Source: Monocercomonoides exilis (lineage: Eukaryota; Preaxostyla; Oxymonadida; Polymastigidae). Taken from it: a DNA stretch of 64,000 nucleotides. Of the stretch, positions 24,300-35,700 are shown one piece after another (positions within the stretch are counted from its first letter, which is position 1; each line of letters opens with the position of its first letter). Under the pieces are notes generated by a model. That model was not told the DNA's origin. It was given only the letters and a program-made list of their open reading frames with translations, and made no database searches. The stretch spans positions 783,001 to 847,000 of the forward strand of contig LSRY02000023.1 of assembly GCA_001643675.2 (NCBI GenBank). The letters are read 5' to 3'. A program made the position numbers and the translations under genes.

Positions 24300-27200
24300 C
24301 TGATTGCACATTCAGTGAATGTTGTATTGAAGAGAAAGATGGATGTGGTGGAGGAATGAAGATTTCAATTGGAAAAGATGAAGAGGTTGTGATAAATGGG
24401 TCAACCACATTTGATGGTTGCAAAACAGAGAACGAAGCAGACTCAAATGGAAGAGGAGGAGGGATGATGATATCAGTTGGAAATGAAGGTGGAATAAAGA
24501 TGAAGGAAGTAAAGTTTGATAGATGTGAAGTGTCATCAGGCAAGAGTGATGAGGTGGGGAGAGGATTGGGAGGAGGGATATTTGTTGAACTTCCAAATCA
24601 ATTGGGAACATTCATTTTGGAAGGAATGACATTTGAGGGGTGCAATGCCTGGAAAGGGAAGAATGTGTTTGTTTCAGGATGGGATCTGAGTGAGATTGTG
24701 AACAAGGATCATTTCAAATGGGAGATGAGTTCAGAGGATTTGAGATCATTGGATGAGTTGTGTGGATGGGAGAGAAAGACAACAGGAGAGGGATATGTGA
24801 TTCCACTGGTTGTGTATTTGTGGTCAAATTGGAGTGGGAATGGGTATGTTTCTGAGAGAAAGGGAGGAGACTTCAGTGGGTGTGGGTATTCAGAAGCACC
24901 ATGCTTATCAATCAATCACTTGATATCGCTGAGATATGGAACACTTGGAGGAAGTGAATCACATGTGATAATTGTTGATTTTGTGATTCTTCAAAATTCA
25001 TTGCGTTTGATTCAGACAGATTCAGACACACCAAAAATATCAATAGAAGGAGAAGAAAATGGAACAGTGCTGAGGGTTGAAGAAGAGAATGAAGGAGAAG
25101 TGGAAGAAGCAATGGTTGCCTCAGAAGTGATTCTCTCATTTGTGAATGCTTCATTTGTTCTGCCAAATGTGCTTGTTCATCATCTGGCATTTCTCAAATC
25201 GTCGTCAGGAGATGGGGCACTTTCTGTGAGAAGCTGCTCATTTGTGAGTGAGGATGCCTCAAAAGAAACGAATTTCTGTTTGGTGAGAGTGGATGGAGGG
25301 AGTGTGGCGATCGAAGACTGTTCTCTGAAAGAATTCCATTTGTTGCAAGGATTTATGGAATTGTCCTCAGATGTGAAAGTGGCAGATGTGATGAATCTGT
25401 CGACCAGTTACACGAGTGTTTCTGGAAGAAGTCTGATATCCATCAGTGAATCTGCTCTCTTATCAGAAAGATCATTGAAAGAAGCAACAATGTTGAAAAA
25501 CAAAGTGAATGGAGATGAAGATGGAATGCTGTCGATGAGTGTTAACAGCTCATCTTTCACAAACATCACATGCAGTGAAAACAGAGCCACAATTGTGAGT
25601 GCTGGTTCATTTGAATGTAGAATGAAATGCTTGGTGGAAGGGTGTGTGATGACGAAGTGTCTGAGTGAGTGGAGCGAAGAGGGAGGAGGGATGAAAGTGA
25701 GTTTGAAGAGCAGAGGGAGTGAGCTGAGAGTGAGTGGTTGCATGTTTGGGATGTGCTCGTGCTCAGTAGTGAAGGGGAGAGGAGGAGGGTTGATGATAGA
25801 TGCATCTGGTTTGGATGGAGCACAGACAGACACAGGAGATGCACCACCTTTAGGAATACTGATCGAGAGCACCAGATACACAATGAATGACGCGTATGTG
25901 GGGAAGGATGTGTTCATCCGATGCAACCGGATTGAAAAGGAGATCAATGAAAAATTGTTTTCATTGGACTTCAGCCAGGAGTCATTGAAGTCGAACAACT
26001 CGATTTGTGGAAGCGATGAAGAGAAAACAGATATTGATCTGATCCCGCTGATCACATTCTATTATGGACAGCAAGTGTTTGTGAATGCGAATGGGAGGGA
26101 TATCAGACAGTGTGGAGAGCAGACGAATCCGTGCAAAAGCATCAGCTGCAGTGTGGATCACATTCAAAGAGGAGTGGGGAATGTCATTTGGATTGACGAA
26201 GAAGGAGATATTGGAGGAGAATGTGTGATTGGAGATTTAAATGTGAAGTCAATGAAGAAGATGAAGGCGACAGTCCATTTCAATGCAACAATTCAAGAGA
26301 TAGGAAACGAAAGGAGTGTGATTGTGTTTGCGAATGAGTGTGTTGTGGAGCGGTGTGTGTTTGAGTTTGGGGAGTTGTATGAAGCAAATCACAGGTACAT
26401 AATGAAAGTGAAGAATGGAACAACAATGATGAGAGAATGCGAATGCTTGTCATCCACAACTGAATTGATCATAAGCAGCACAATAATGGCAGTTGAAGGA
26501 GGAGAACTGCAGATGGACAAGTGTGCATTCACGAGAATGAAATTATCGGCACCTTTGATAGAATTTTTTGGGGAATCTGAAGCAGTCATATCAGAAACAA
26601 GAATAGATAATTTGGAATCAGAGGGAAATGTGATTGAAGTTGGGGACAGAGCAAGAGTGCAGATGAAAATGTTGGATATTCAGAATGTCACTCTCTCAAA
26701 AAGTGGAAGCGTGGTGAAAATGAGGAATGCGGTGAAGAGTGTTGCTTTGTCGAATTGTTCATTTGGAAAGTGTTTGAGCTCAAAGGAGAAAGGATCGATT
26801 GTGTCCGTGGATAATTGTGTTGATGTGGATTTTGATTCCTGTAGCTTTCTTGGAGGTTTTGAAGAGGAAACAAGAGAAGAATGGGGGGAAAATGGCAGAA
26901 TGGAAGAGATGTGCAAATGGAATGGGTCAGTTGTGGATGTTCAATCCAGCAATGCTCTGATGAAAGACACAACAATCAGCAACTCGAAGAAAGGAGGGCT
27001 TTCATTGTCAGGTGGAAGTGTGGAGATATATGATGGGAGATTTGAGAACAACAACCCGTCGATGGTGAATTATGGATCGGCACGAAGAAACATTCTGTGT
27101 GGAGACTCAGGAAGATTGAGGGTTGTGAGCTTGAAGGGAGGGGATGGAGTGTTGCCGAATACATCGTTGTGGATATTGGATGAAGGATGCACACTGGAAG

Positions 27201-28912
27201 GGATTGCAGGAGAAAGAGAATCACCATTTTTCATCCCGAGGGTGGAGAGTGTGTCATCGGAAAAGTCAGGGGAGGTGGTGGATGTTGTGTTCAGAGGATC
27301 GGTTCTCCTTCCATGCAACCTCTCGTTCAAGACCGTTGCAGCAGTTGGGGATGAGGAGGTGGTTGAGAAATATTCGTTTGATGAAAGTGGTTTCATATCA
27401 GAAGAAGAGGTGCATGGGTCTGTTCCTGTCAAGACAGTTGAAGGGGTGGCAAGTGAAGCAGAAATGAGTGTGTGTATTCTGTTTGGGAGTGCTGATTCTC
27501 CATCAGCCACTGATTCTTTCATTCTGAAGAACAGGAGCGAATCCAAAACAAGTGGAGATGAAAGGATTGCTGAAGGAGGAAAGAAAGAAAGATCGATATG
27601 GCCAATAATTGTGATTGTGCTTGTTGTGATTTTGTTGATTGTTCTGATTGTTTCAATTATTGTTACAATAAGATGGAGAAAAGCTAAAAATGAGAACGAA
27701 GATCTGAGAGAGATTGTGAATGACAATATCAAAAAGGATCCAAAGCTGATTGAGATGATGACGATGGAGATGTCTCCTGAGGAACAGTGGCGAAGAGCTG
27801 AAAGAGAGGCAGAGAAGAAGAATGAAGAAAAGATTAAGAAGAGAATGTATGCGAAAAGCCTTGGACACTCGGAGTCATCTGAGCATCTTCTATCTGAGAG
27901 TGGATCAACAGAATATATTCTGGGGAGAGATTCAGACAAGATTCCTGAGTGGATGCTGGAGAAGGTGGATGAGAAGGAGGAGGAAGAAGAAACAAGAAAG
28001 AGATCGTCTTCACCTTCCATTTCATCCACTTGTTCAACTGATTCAGATTCCACTTTTGTTCGAGGGGAGGATCTATGTCCAACCACCTCATCGATGTCGA
28101 ATCTTGTGGATGCCATGGCTTGTTCCTCACCACATGAAAAGCTGATTGTTGACTTGAGGGATTCGCTGTTCATGTTGTTGCATGGAAGGAATGAGAAGAA
28201 AGAAATGGCGATTGGGAGTCTTCGGCAAAGAGAGCAGACAGCTGCTCAAATCCTGTTCTGGGTGGCGAATGGAGCTCTCCACTCATTTGACGAGATGGAA
28301 AATCCTCTTTCTTCTCTTGCCAACCTCAGTCCTCACATTGTGTTGTTCTCAGAACACATGGTGATTGCGATTGCCACGCACTCCGACTGCTCCTCTGATG
28401 ATTCTGATTCATCTTCGGTTTTTTCATCAACAGTGGTGACATCTGCCAGTGATGATGATGATGATGAAAGTGACTCTCTGCCCTCATCAGCCTTTGAGGA
28501 TGAGGAAGACAACCGATATGAGTGTTTGCGGTGGAAGGCGCCCGAGTTGTTGATGAACAGGAAAATGGGGGCAACGAAGGAGTCAGTGGCATTCTCGATT
28601 GGAATGATGCTGTGGGAGTGCCTGACGCTGCAGATCCCGTTTGGGGAGTATGAGGCAGAAATGGCGGGGAAGAAGATCAAAGATGGGGAGAGGCCGAAGA
28701 CGTTGGTGGGCTGTGAGTCGTCTCTTGGGGAGGTTGCGAGCAAAGGGATGGCGCAGAAGGCGGAGGAGAGGCCTGGGCTGGAAGATCTGAAAAGAGAGTT
28801 TTTCATGCGATTTCCAGAAGGGGCGATTGTGTTCACGATGTCAGATGCGGTTGATCTTGTGGGAGAATTGAGCAAGAAGTACAGCGCTGATGAGAAGAAA
28901 GGGGATGAGTGA
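20807..28912 (+). CDS. Giant beta-helix receptor pseudokinase 1
   Basis: A 2701-aa single-exon type I membrane protein. Residues 1-17 are a signal peptide (Leu/Val/Ile core). The ectodomain is made of Gly/Ser/Asn/Cys-rich parallel beta-helix repeats with patterns such as GGAI, GCGGGM and F.NC. Four Cys modules of the type CG....PC.SI recur at about residues 600, 950, 1355 and 1765. A poly-Val run near 1153 comes from a GTT microsatellite. A single TM helix lies at about 2264-2289 (start IWPIIVIVLVV), followed by Arg/Lys stop-transfer and a Glu-rich coiled coil. The tail has a kinase-like C-lobe: LSPHIVLF where HRD..N is expected, RWKAPE (about 2575), SIGMMLWECLTLQIPFGE and ERPGLEDLK. The Gly loop, VAIK Lys, HRD Asp and DFG are missing, so it is a pseudokinase. 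The role is probably surface binding and signalling; the ligand is unknown. Confidence 0.85.
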
Positions 28913-29800
28913 TGGGAAACAACACACCAGAGAGATTGTGTTTGAAGAAGATGAATGTGAAGAGGATTAAGAAAAGGGCGAGGGAAACATTGGGATAGCA
29001 CAAGCTTTTCAATCTGACTTGTTGGCTCCTTTCAAATATTTTTCTGGAGCTTGGGCCATGATGAGATGATGATGGCAATGAATGCAAAAAGAACATTTTT
29101 TTTAAAAAAACAAACTTTTCATTTCTTTTTATTCTTTTTTATTCTTTTTTATCAGTTATGGAAAGGAAATTAGGGTTTGTTATTCATTTTTTGTGGGGTT
29201 GTTCGAATAACATTTGACTCATTGACTCGCTTGTGCTCGTTGTTCTGTTTTTCTTTTTTATTCTTTTCCATTCCTTTTATGTTTTCCTTTTGAAGTTTTA
29301 TAATTCTTTTTTAAAAAAGATCATTGGCATTTTCTGTTGAAGCAACAATTCATAAATATGTGTGTTTTTTCAGCATTTCACAAATCCATTCCCAAAAAAT
29401 AAATGAGAAAAATACGAGAGAGAAAGGATGCAGCTGTGATTGACAAACTCACTGCCTTTTCTGGCAAAGTTGCTGATTAATCCTCCCACATGGAAATATG
29501 GTTCATGAATGGTGGAAGCATGAAAAAAATGCAACAGGAGTGATGGAGCAACAGCACAAGGAAGATAAAAAAGAAAATGAAGGAAATCACAACTCCCTTG
29601 AGTAATCAATGCAAAACACATGGATGAGATATGTAACTGACTTTTTTTCCCTGACTTTCCACAAACACTCTCACTGGAAGCAAAGGACATCTTTGAAAGT
29701 CTTCAAACATACTTTAGGTTTTTTTCCAAAGCATTTATTTTCTTGTTTGTGCAGCAGGAAGAGGGATGTTATGTGAGCACCTTGGGATCCAATTTGAACA
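26904..29800 (+). repeat. Left arm of giant palindrome
   Basis: The mirror image of 29870-32766 about a centre at 29835 (paired coordinates sum to 59670 with no indel until near the centre). From about 26915 to 29675 the arms look identical. From 29676 inward they remain homologous but differ at many positions. The arm contains the last 667 codons of receptor 1 and about 0.8 kb of downstream DNA. Confidence 0.92.
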
Positions 29801-30757
29801 GATTTCCAATTGGATATAATTATCAATTTATTCCAACAAAATGTTTTGTTTATCTGTGAATTATCAAACAAATAAAATTGGATGTCAAGGTGCTCACATA
29901 ACTTCTCTCTTTCTGCTGCACAAACCAGGAAATAAATGCTTTGATAAAAAATCAAAAGTCTGTTTGAAGGCTTTCAAAGATGTCCTTTGCTCCCAGCGAG
30001 AGTGTTTGTGGAAAGTCAGGGAAAAAAAGTCAGTTACATATCTCATCCATGTGTTTTGCATTGATTACTCAAGGGAGTTGTGATTTCCTTCATTTTCTTT
30101 TTTATCTTCCTTGTGCTGTTGCTCCATCACTCCTGTTGCATTTTTTTCATGCTTCCACCATTCATGAACCATATTTCCATGTGGGAGGATTAATCAGCAA
30201 CTTTGCCAGAAAAGGCAGTGAGTTTGTCAATCACAGCTGCATCCTTTCTCTCTCGTATTTTTCTCATTTATTTTTTGGGAATGGATTTGTGAAATGCTGA
30301 AAAAACACACATATTTATGAATTGTTGCTTCAACAGAAAATGCCAATGATCTTTTTTAAAAAAGAATTATAAAACTTCAAAAGGAAAACATAAAAGGAAT
30401 GGAAAAGAATAAAAAAGAAAAACAGAACAACGAGCACAAGCGAGTCAATGAGTCAAATGTTATTCGAACAACCCCACAAAAAATGAATAACAAACCCTAA
30501 TTTCCTTTCCATAACTGATAAAAAAGAATAAAAAAGAATAAAAAGAAATGAAAAGTTTGTTTTTTTAAAAAAAATGTTCTTTTTGCATTCATTGCCATCA
30601 TCATCTCATCATGGCCCAAGCTCCAGAAAAATATTTGAAAGGAGCCAACAAGTCAGATTGAAAAGCTTGTGCTATCCCAATGTTTCCCTCGCCCTTTTCT
30701 TAATCCTCTTCACATTCATCTTCTTCAAACACAATCTCTCTGGTGTGTTGTTTCCCA
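28913..30757. other. Intergenic palindrome centre between the two receptor genes
   Basis: The 1.8 kb between the two convergent stop codons is itself mirror-symmetric. It contains no real gene: the 106-aa and 87-aa frames appear in both arms and are by-products of the symmetry. The very centre (29801-29869) is AT-rich with a short ACAAAA/TTTTGT mirror. Transcript ends for both genes should lie here. Confidence 0.7.
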
Positions 30758-32766
30758 TCACTCATCCCCTTTCTTCTCATCAGCGCTGTACTTCTTGCTC
30801 AATTCTCCCACAAGATCAACCGCATCTGACATCGTGAACACAATCGCCCCTTCTGGAAATCGCATGAAAAACTCTCTTTTCAGATCTTCCAGCCCAGGCC
30901 TCTCCTCCGCCTTCTGCGCCATCCCTTTGCTCGCAACCTCCCCAAGAGACGACTCACAGCCCACCAACGTCTTCGGCCTCTCCCCATCTTTGATCTTCTT
31001 CCCCGCCATTTCTGCCTCATACTCCCCAAACGGGATCTGCAGCGTCAGGCACTCCCACAGCATCATTCCAATCGAGAATGCCACTGACTCCTTCGTTGCC
31101 CCCATTTTCCTGTTCATCAACAACTCGGGCGCCTTCCACCGCAAACACTCATATCGGTTGTCTTCCTCATCCTCAAAGGCTGATGAGGGCAGAGAGTCAC
31201 TTTCATCATCATCATCATCACTGGCAGATGTCACCACTGTTGATGAAAAAACCGAAGATGAATCAGAATCATCAGAGGAGCAGTCGGAGTGCGTGGCAAT
31301 CGCAATCACCATGTGTTCTGAGAACAACACAATGTGAGGACTGAGGTTGGCAAGAGAAGAAAGAGGATTTTCCATCTCGTCAAATGAGTGGAGAGCTCCA
31401 TTCGCCACCCAGAACAGGATTTGAGCAGCTGTCTGCTCTCTTTGCCGAAGACTCCCAATCGCCATTTCTTTCTTCTCATTCCTTCCATGCAACAACATGA
31501 ACAGCGAATCCCTCAAGTCAACAATCAGCTTTTCATGTGGTGAGGAACAAGCCATGGCATCCACAAGATTCGACATCGATGAGGTGGTTGGACATAGATC
31601 CTCCCCTCGAACAAAAGTGGAATCTGAATCAGTTGAACAAGTGGATGAAATGGAAGGTGAAGACGATCTCTTTCTTGTTTCTTCTTCCTCCTCCTTCTCA
31701 TCCACCTTCTCCAGCATCCACTCAGGAATCTTGTCTGAATCTCTCCCCAGAATATATTCTGTTGATCCACTCTCAGATAGAAGATGCTCAGATGACTCCG
31801 AGTGTCCAAGGCTTTTCGCATACATTCTCTTCTTAATCTTTTCTTCATTCTTCTTCTCTGCCTCTCTTTCAGCTCTTCGCCACTGTTCCTCAGGAGACAT
31901 CTCCATCGTCATCATCTCAATCAGCTTTGGATCCTTTTTGATATTGTCATTCACAATCTCTCTCAGATCTTCGTTCTCATTTTTAGCTTTTCTCCATCTT
32001 ATTGTAACAATAATTGAAACAATCAGAACAATCAACAAAATCACAACAAGCACAATCACAATTATTGGCCATATCGATCTTTCTTTCTTTCCTCCTTCAG
32101 CAATCCTTTCATCTCCACTTGTTTTGGATTCGCTCCTGTTCTTCAGAATGAAAGAATCAGTGGCTGATGGAGAATCAGCACTCCCAAACAGAATACACAC
32201 ACTCATTTCTGCTTCACTTGCCACCCCTTCAACTGTCTTGACAGGAACAGACCCATGCACCTCTTCTTCTGATATGAAACCACTTTCATCAAACGAATAT
32301 TTCTCAACCACCTCCTCATCCCCAACTGCTGCAACGGTCTTGAACGAGAGGTTGCATGGAAGGAGAACCGATCCTCTGAACACAACATCCACCACCTCCC
32401 CTGACTTTTCCGATGACACACTCTCCACCCTCGGGATGAAAAATGGTGATTCTCTTTCTCCTGCAATCCCTTCCAGTGTGCATCCTTCATCCAATATCCA
32501 CAACGATGTATTCGGCAACACTCCATCCCCTCCCTTCAAGCTCACAACCCTCAATCTTCCTGAGTCTCCACACAGAATGTTTCTTCGTGCCGATCCATAA
32601 TTCACCATCGACGGGTTGTTGTTCTCAAATCTCCCATCATATATCTCCACACTTCCACCTGACAATGAAAGCCCTCCTTTCTTCGAGTTGCTGATTGTTG
32701 TGTCTTTCATCAGAGCATTGCTGGATTGAACATCCACAACTGACCCATTCCATCTGCACATCTCTT
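29870..32766 (-). repeat. Right arm of giant palindrome
   Basis: The inverted copy of 26904-29800. It holds the last 667 codons of receptor 2. Only one residue difference (Lys versus Arg in MCKWNGS/MCRWNGS) separates the two proteins over that length. Confidence 0.92.
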
Positions 32767-35700
32767 TGAATTCATTTCTGTTCTCGTTTTCATTTTCATC
32801 TTCAAATTCTCCATCAAACAGACACAGACTCATCGAAAAATCCTTTGAATCAAGCAATTTCATAACACTCCCTTTTTCAGATAATGAAACACAATTCGTG
32901 CAAGTGCAGTTTGAAAGAACAATTTGAGCAGAGGATGAAGAAACAGAGAGAATAGAAGCTCCTTCCGAATTCCTTGAACAGTTGTTGAATGAGGAGCTTC
33001 CAACAGAAACAGACCCTGAAGTCTTTTCGTTCATTGAAAAGACACAACCCTCAGATAGACTCACTCCATCTGCAGAAACTCCATTGAATACAACTTCTTT
33101 GCAGTCAGTAATATCAAACACATTTATCGTTGATTCCATATGTTCCAGTTTCACATTTGTCAATGATATCTCTTTGCCACTGAACAGAAATGAAGGCTTT
33201 TTGAACGAGAGGAATAACACTGAGCAGTTGTCAACATGAAGAATTCCATTTTCGATGTTCAGCAATGTTGAATTGAGAATAACAAATTGAATTCCTTTTG
33301 ACTCCCCAGCCGAAGAGAAATCAATAGATGAAAGAGACAACTGGCCACTTGCTTCATGGATGATTGAACTTCCAGAATATGAAAATGACTGGCCAAAATC
33401 GAATTTCAATTTTTCAATCCGAACAGTCTCTGAGGTTGTGATCAGATTTCCCTCATTGATATTAATTGTTGAGTTCAGATGGACCAGAGCAGCTGAGGAA
33501 GATTGCAATGAGCGGATGATCAAATCCATTGCTTCGCATTCCCCAACAATAACTGTCTCCTTCGAGATCAACAGCTGCGAATACGATGAAGGAATGATGT
33601 GTTGCACTCCAACATCCAGTGATTGGCAAGGCATGCTGAACTCTCCACATTGCTTGCTATTTTTGTGATTTTCAGAAACAGAAGATACAAAGATCGTCTC
33701 GCTCAGATATTTCACGACTCTCAGCAGAAGATCTTCTTCTCCTTCAAACGAGTCTGTTGTGCAACCCCACACCGCAAGATCTTTCACAAACGGCGCTCTG
33801 AAATCCAGCAAGAATTGTTCATCAACTATTTGCTTTTCGATTGAGTGACATCTCACATACACATCTCTTCCCTTCGATGCAGTGTTGTCTTTGAAGGTGA
33901 TATTTGAGAGAACAAACTTCAGAGGATGTTCAGTCACCGAGGCGCATTCAAGAAACAGCCACCCACCTCTTCCTGCAGTCGAGCAGAAACACCCAGAAAT
34001 CGTGCAAAATGAGCAATCAAACTTTCCTTCCTCATTCAACACATTAAACATCGCCCCTCCCTTTCCACACCTCGTTCCGCCACACTTCTTCATCGCTGTG
34101 TTTCGAATCTCTATTTTCAATGGCTCAACATCATTCTCATTTCGAATGATGGGAATATTATCTGTTGTGTTCTGGGCAACTTCTTCAAACACGCTCCACC
34201 CAATAACAACATCATGCTCAATTTCATTATTTTCTCTTCTTGAACTCTTTGATATGCTCAATCCGCTTGATCCATCCAGCTCAATATTCTTCATCGTCAG
34301 ATTTCTGATGTTCAATATCGTTGTTGACAACACAGAAATTACATCTTTTGAAAAGCTGAGTGATTGCATTGAAACAATGTCCAATTGAACTGTTCCTCCA
34401 TCTGCCTTGATCAGCCCGTAATTCATTGTTTCTTCTCTGCTTTCTTCATTTTTGGTGAATGAGCAGTCTTTCAGAGTCAACAGTCCTTCACTTGATCCAA
34501 CATGGATCAGAACATTCACTCCTCTTGAAAATGAAGATGGAATAACAAAGCGAATCAGTTCGAGATTTGTGATGCCTTGAGTCTTCATTGCTGCTTCCTC
34601 TGCTCCTTCAACTGAAGAGAGACATTCCAACGAGCACATGCTGCTCTCATCCGATTTCACTGATATTCCACTCACATCAACACTTTTTTGGAGAACTCCT
34701 TTTCCAATGATGTTAATATTCTTTTCATTTCTTCCTTGGATTTTGGACAGAGAATAATCGATTGATTGGCAAGGATAATCAGAAAGCCCACAGACACACA
34801 CATCGCAACCTTCCCCTCCAATAAATATCTCTGAGCCAAATGTTCTCCAGAAATACACCAATGGAATAGCATTTGTCGTGTCATCTCCATCAAAGCCTCT
34901 CATTGAATTCAATGAAATATCTGCCAGATTCTCAGAAACAAATGGAAGAGAGGCATTTGTGATGCTCTTTGTCAAGTTGAATGATTCAACAAAAAGATCA
35001 TTTCCATATATCGCAATATTTGGCTTATCAAAATCAAAAACAGGAGATGAGATCACTAATGTAGAATAGTCATCAATCAGCTTCAGAGCCATTCCTCCCC
35101 CAAACCCAATCTTCCCTTCTCCAGCTGGTGCTGTGCATCCTGTGAATGTGCATGAAATAATATTCAATTGAATGTTTCCTTTCAACTGAGCATTGACTGC
35201 GCCTCCTCTGCTTCCTTCAGCCAGCACAGAGCATTCATCAAATTCACATTCTTCAATATTTATTTGTGTATTTGTATCTTCATCATGGCTGTTGTCAATG
35301 CTCACGCAGCCTCCACTTCCATCAGTTCTTTCAATTTCTGTGAAACGGCAGTTCGTCATGTTAAGCCATTTGGTGCTCATTAACTCAGCCTTTGTTCCAC
35401 TTCCAGACAACGAGATCAATGGGCTTGTGCTCAAATCAATCGATAAAGCAGAGAATTTGTCGATTGTCAAAATTCCTGATTCAACAATCAAGAATACAAA
35501 TGTCAATTCTAATGATGGATTTTGAAGGGAAAGAGAACAATGAGACAAAGTCAGATGTGAAGAAGAAGAAACAAAAGTGGAGTGTGAAGAGAGAGAAGAA
35601 GGAAGAGAGAAGATGAGTTTTGACAAGACTGTTTCAACACTTGCTGTTATCATAGATGAATTGGATGTTGAATTTGCATCAGAGACTATCCAACCACTCT

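Noticed and set aside
27070-28173. 367-aa frame antisense to receptor 1, and its mirror at 31497-32600
   Set aside because: They lie antisense to conserved TM and kinase-like sequence. They occur twice only because of the palindrome.
29370-30300. 106-aa ORFs near the palindrome centre as a conserved gene pair
   Set aside because: They are similar only because the arms are mirror copies; no domain and no independent conservation.
26904-32766. Palindrome as a simple assembly artefact
   Set aside because: The flanking gene halves are different, and the inner parts of the arms are diverged. A mirrored contig would give neither pattern. Read support is still needed.
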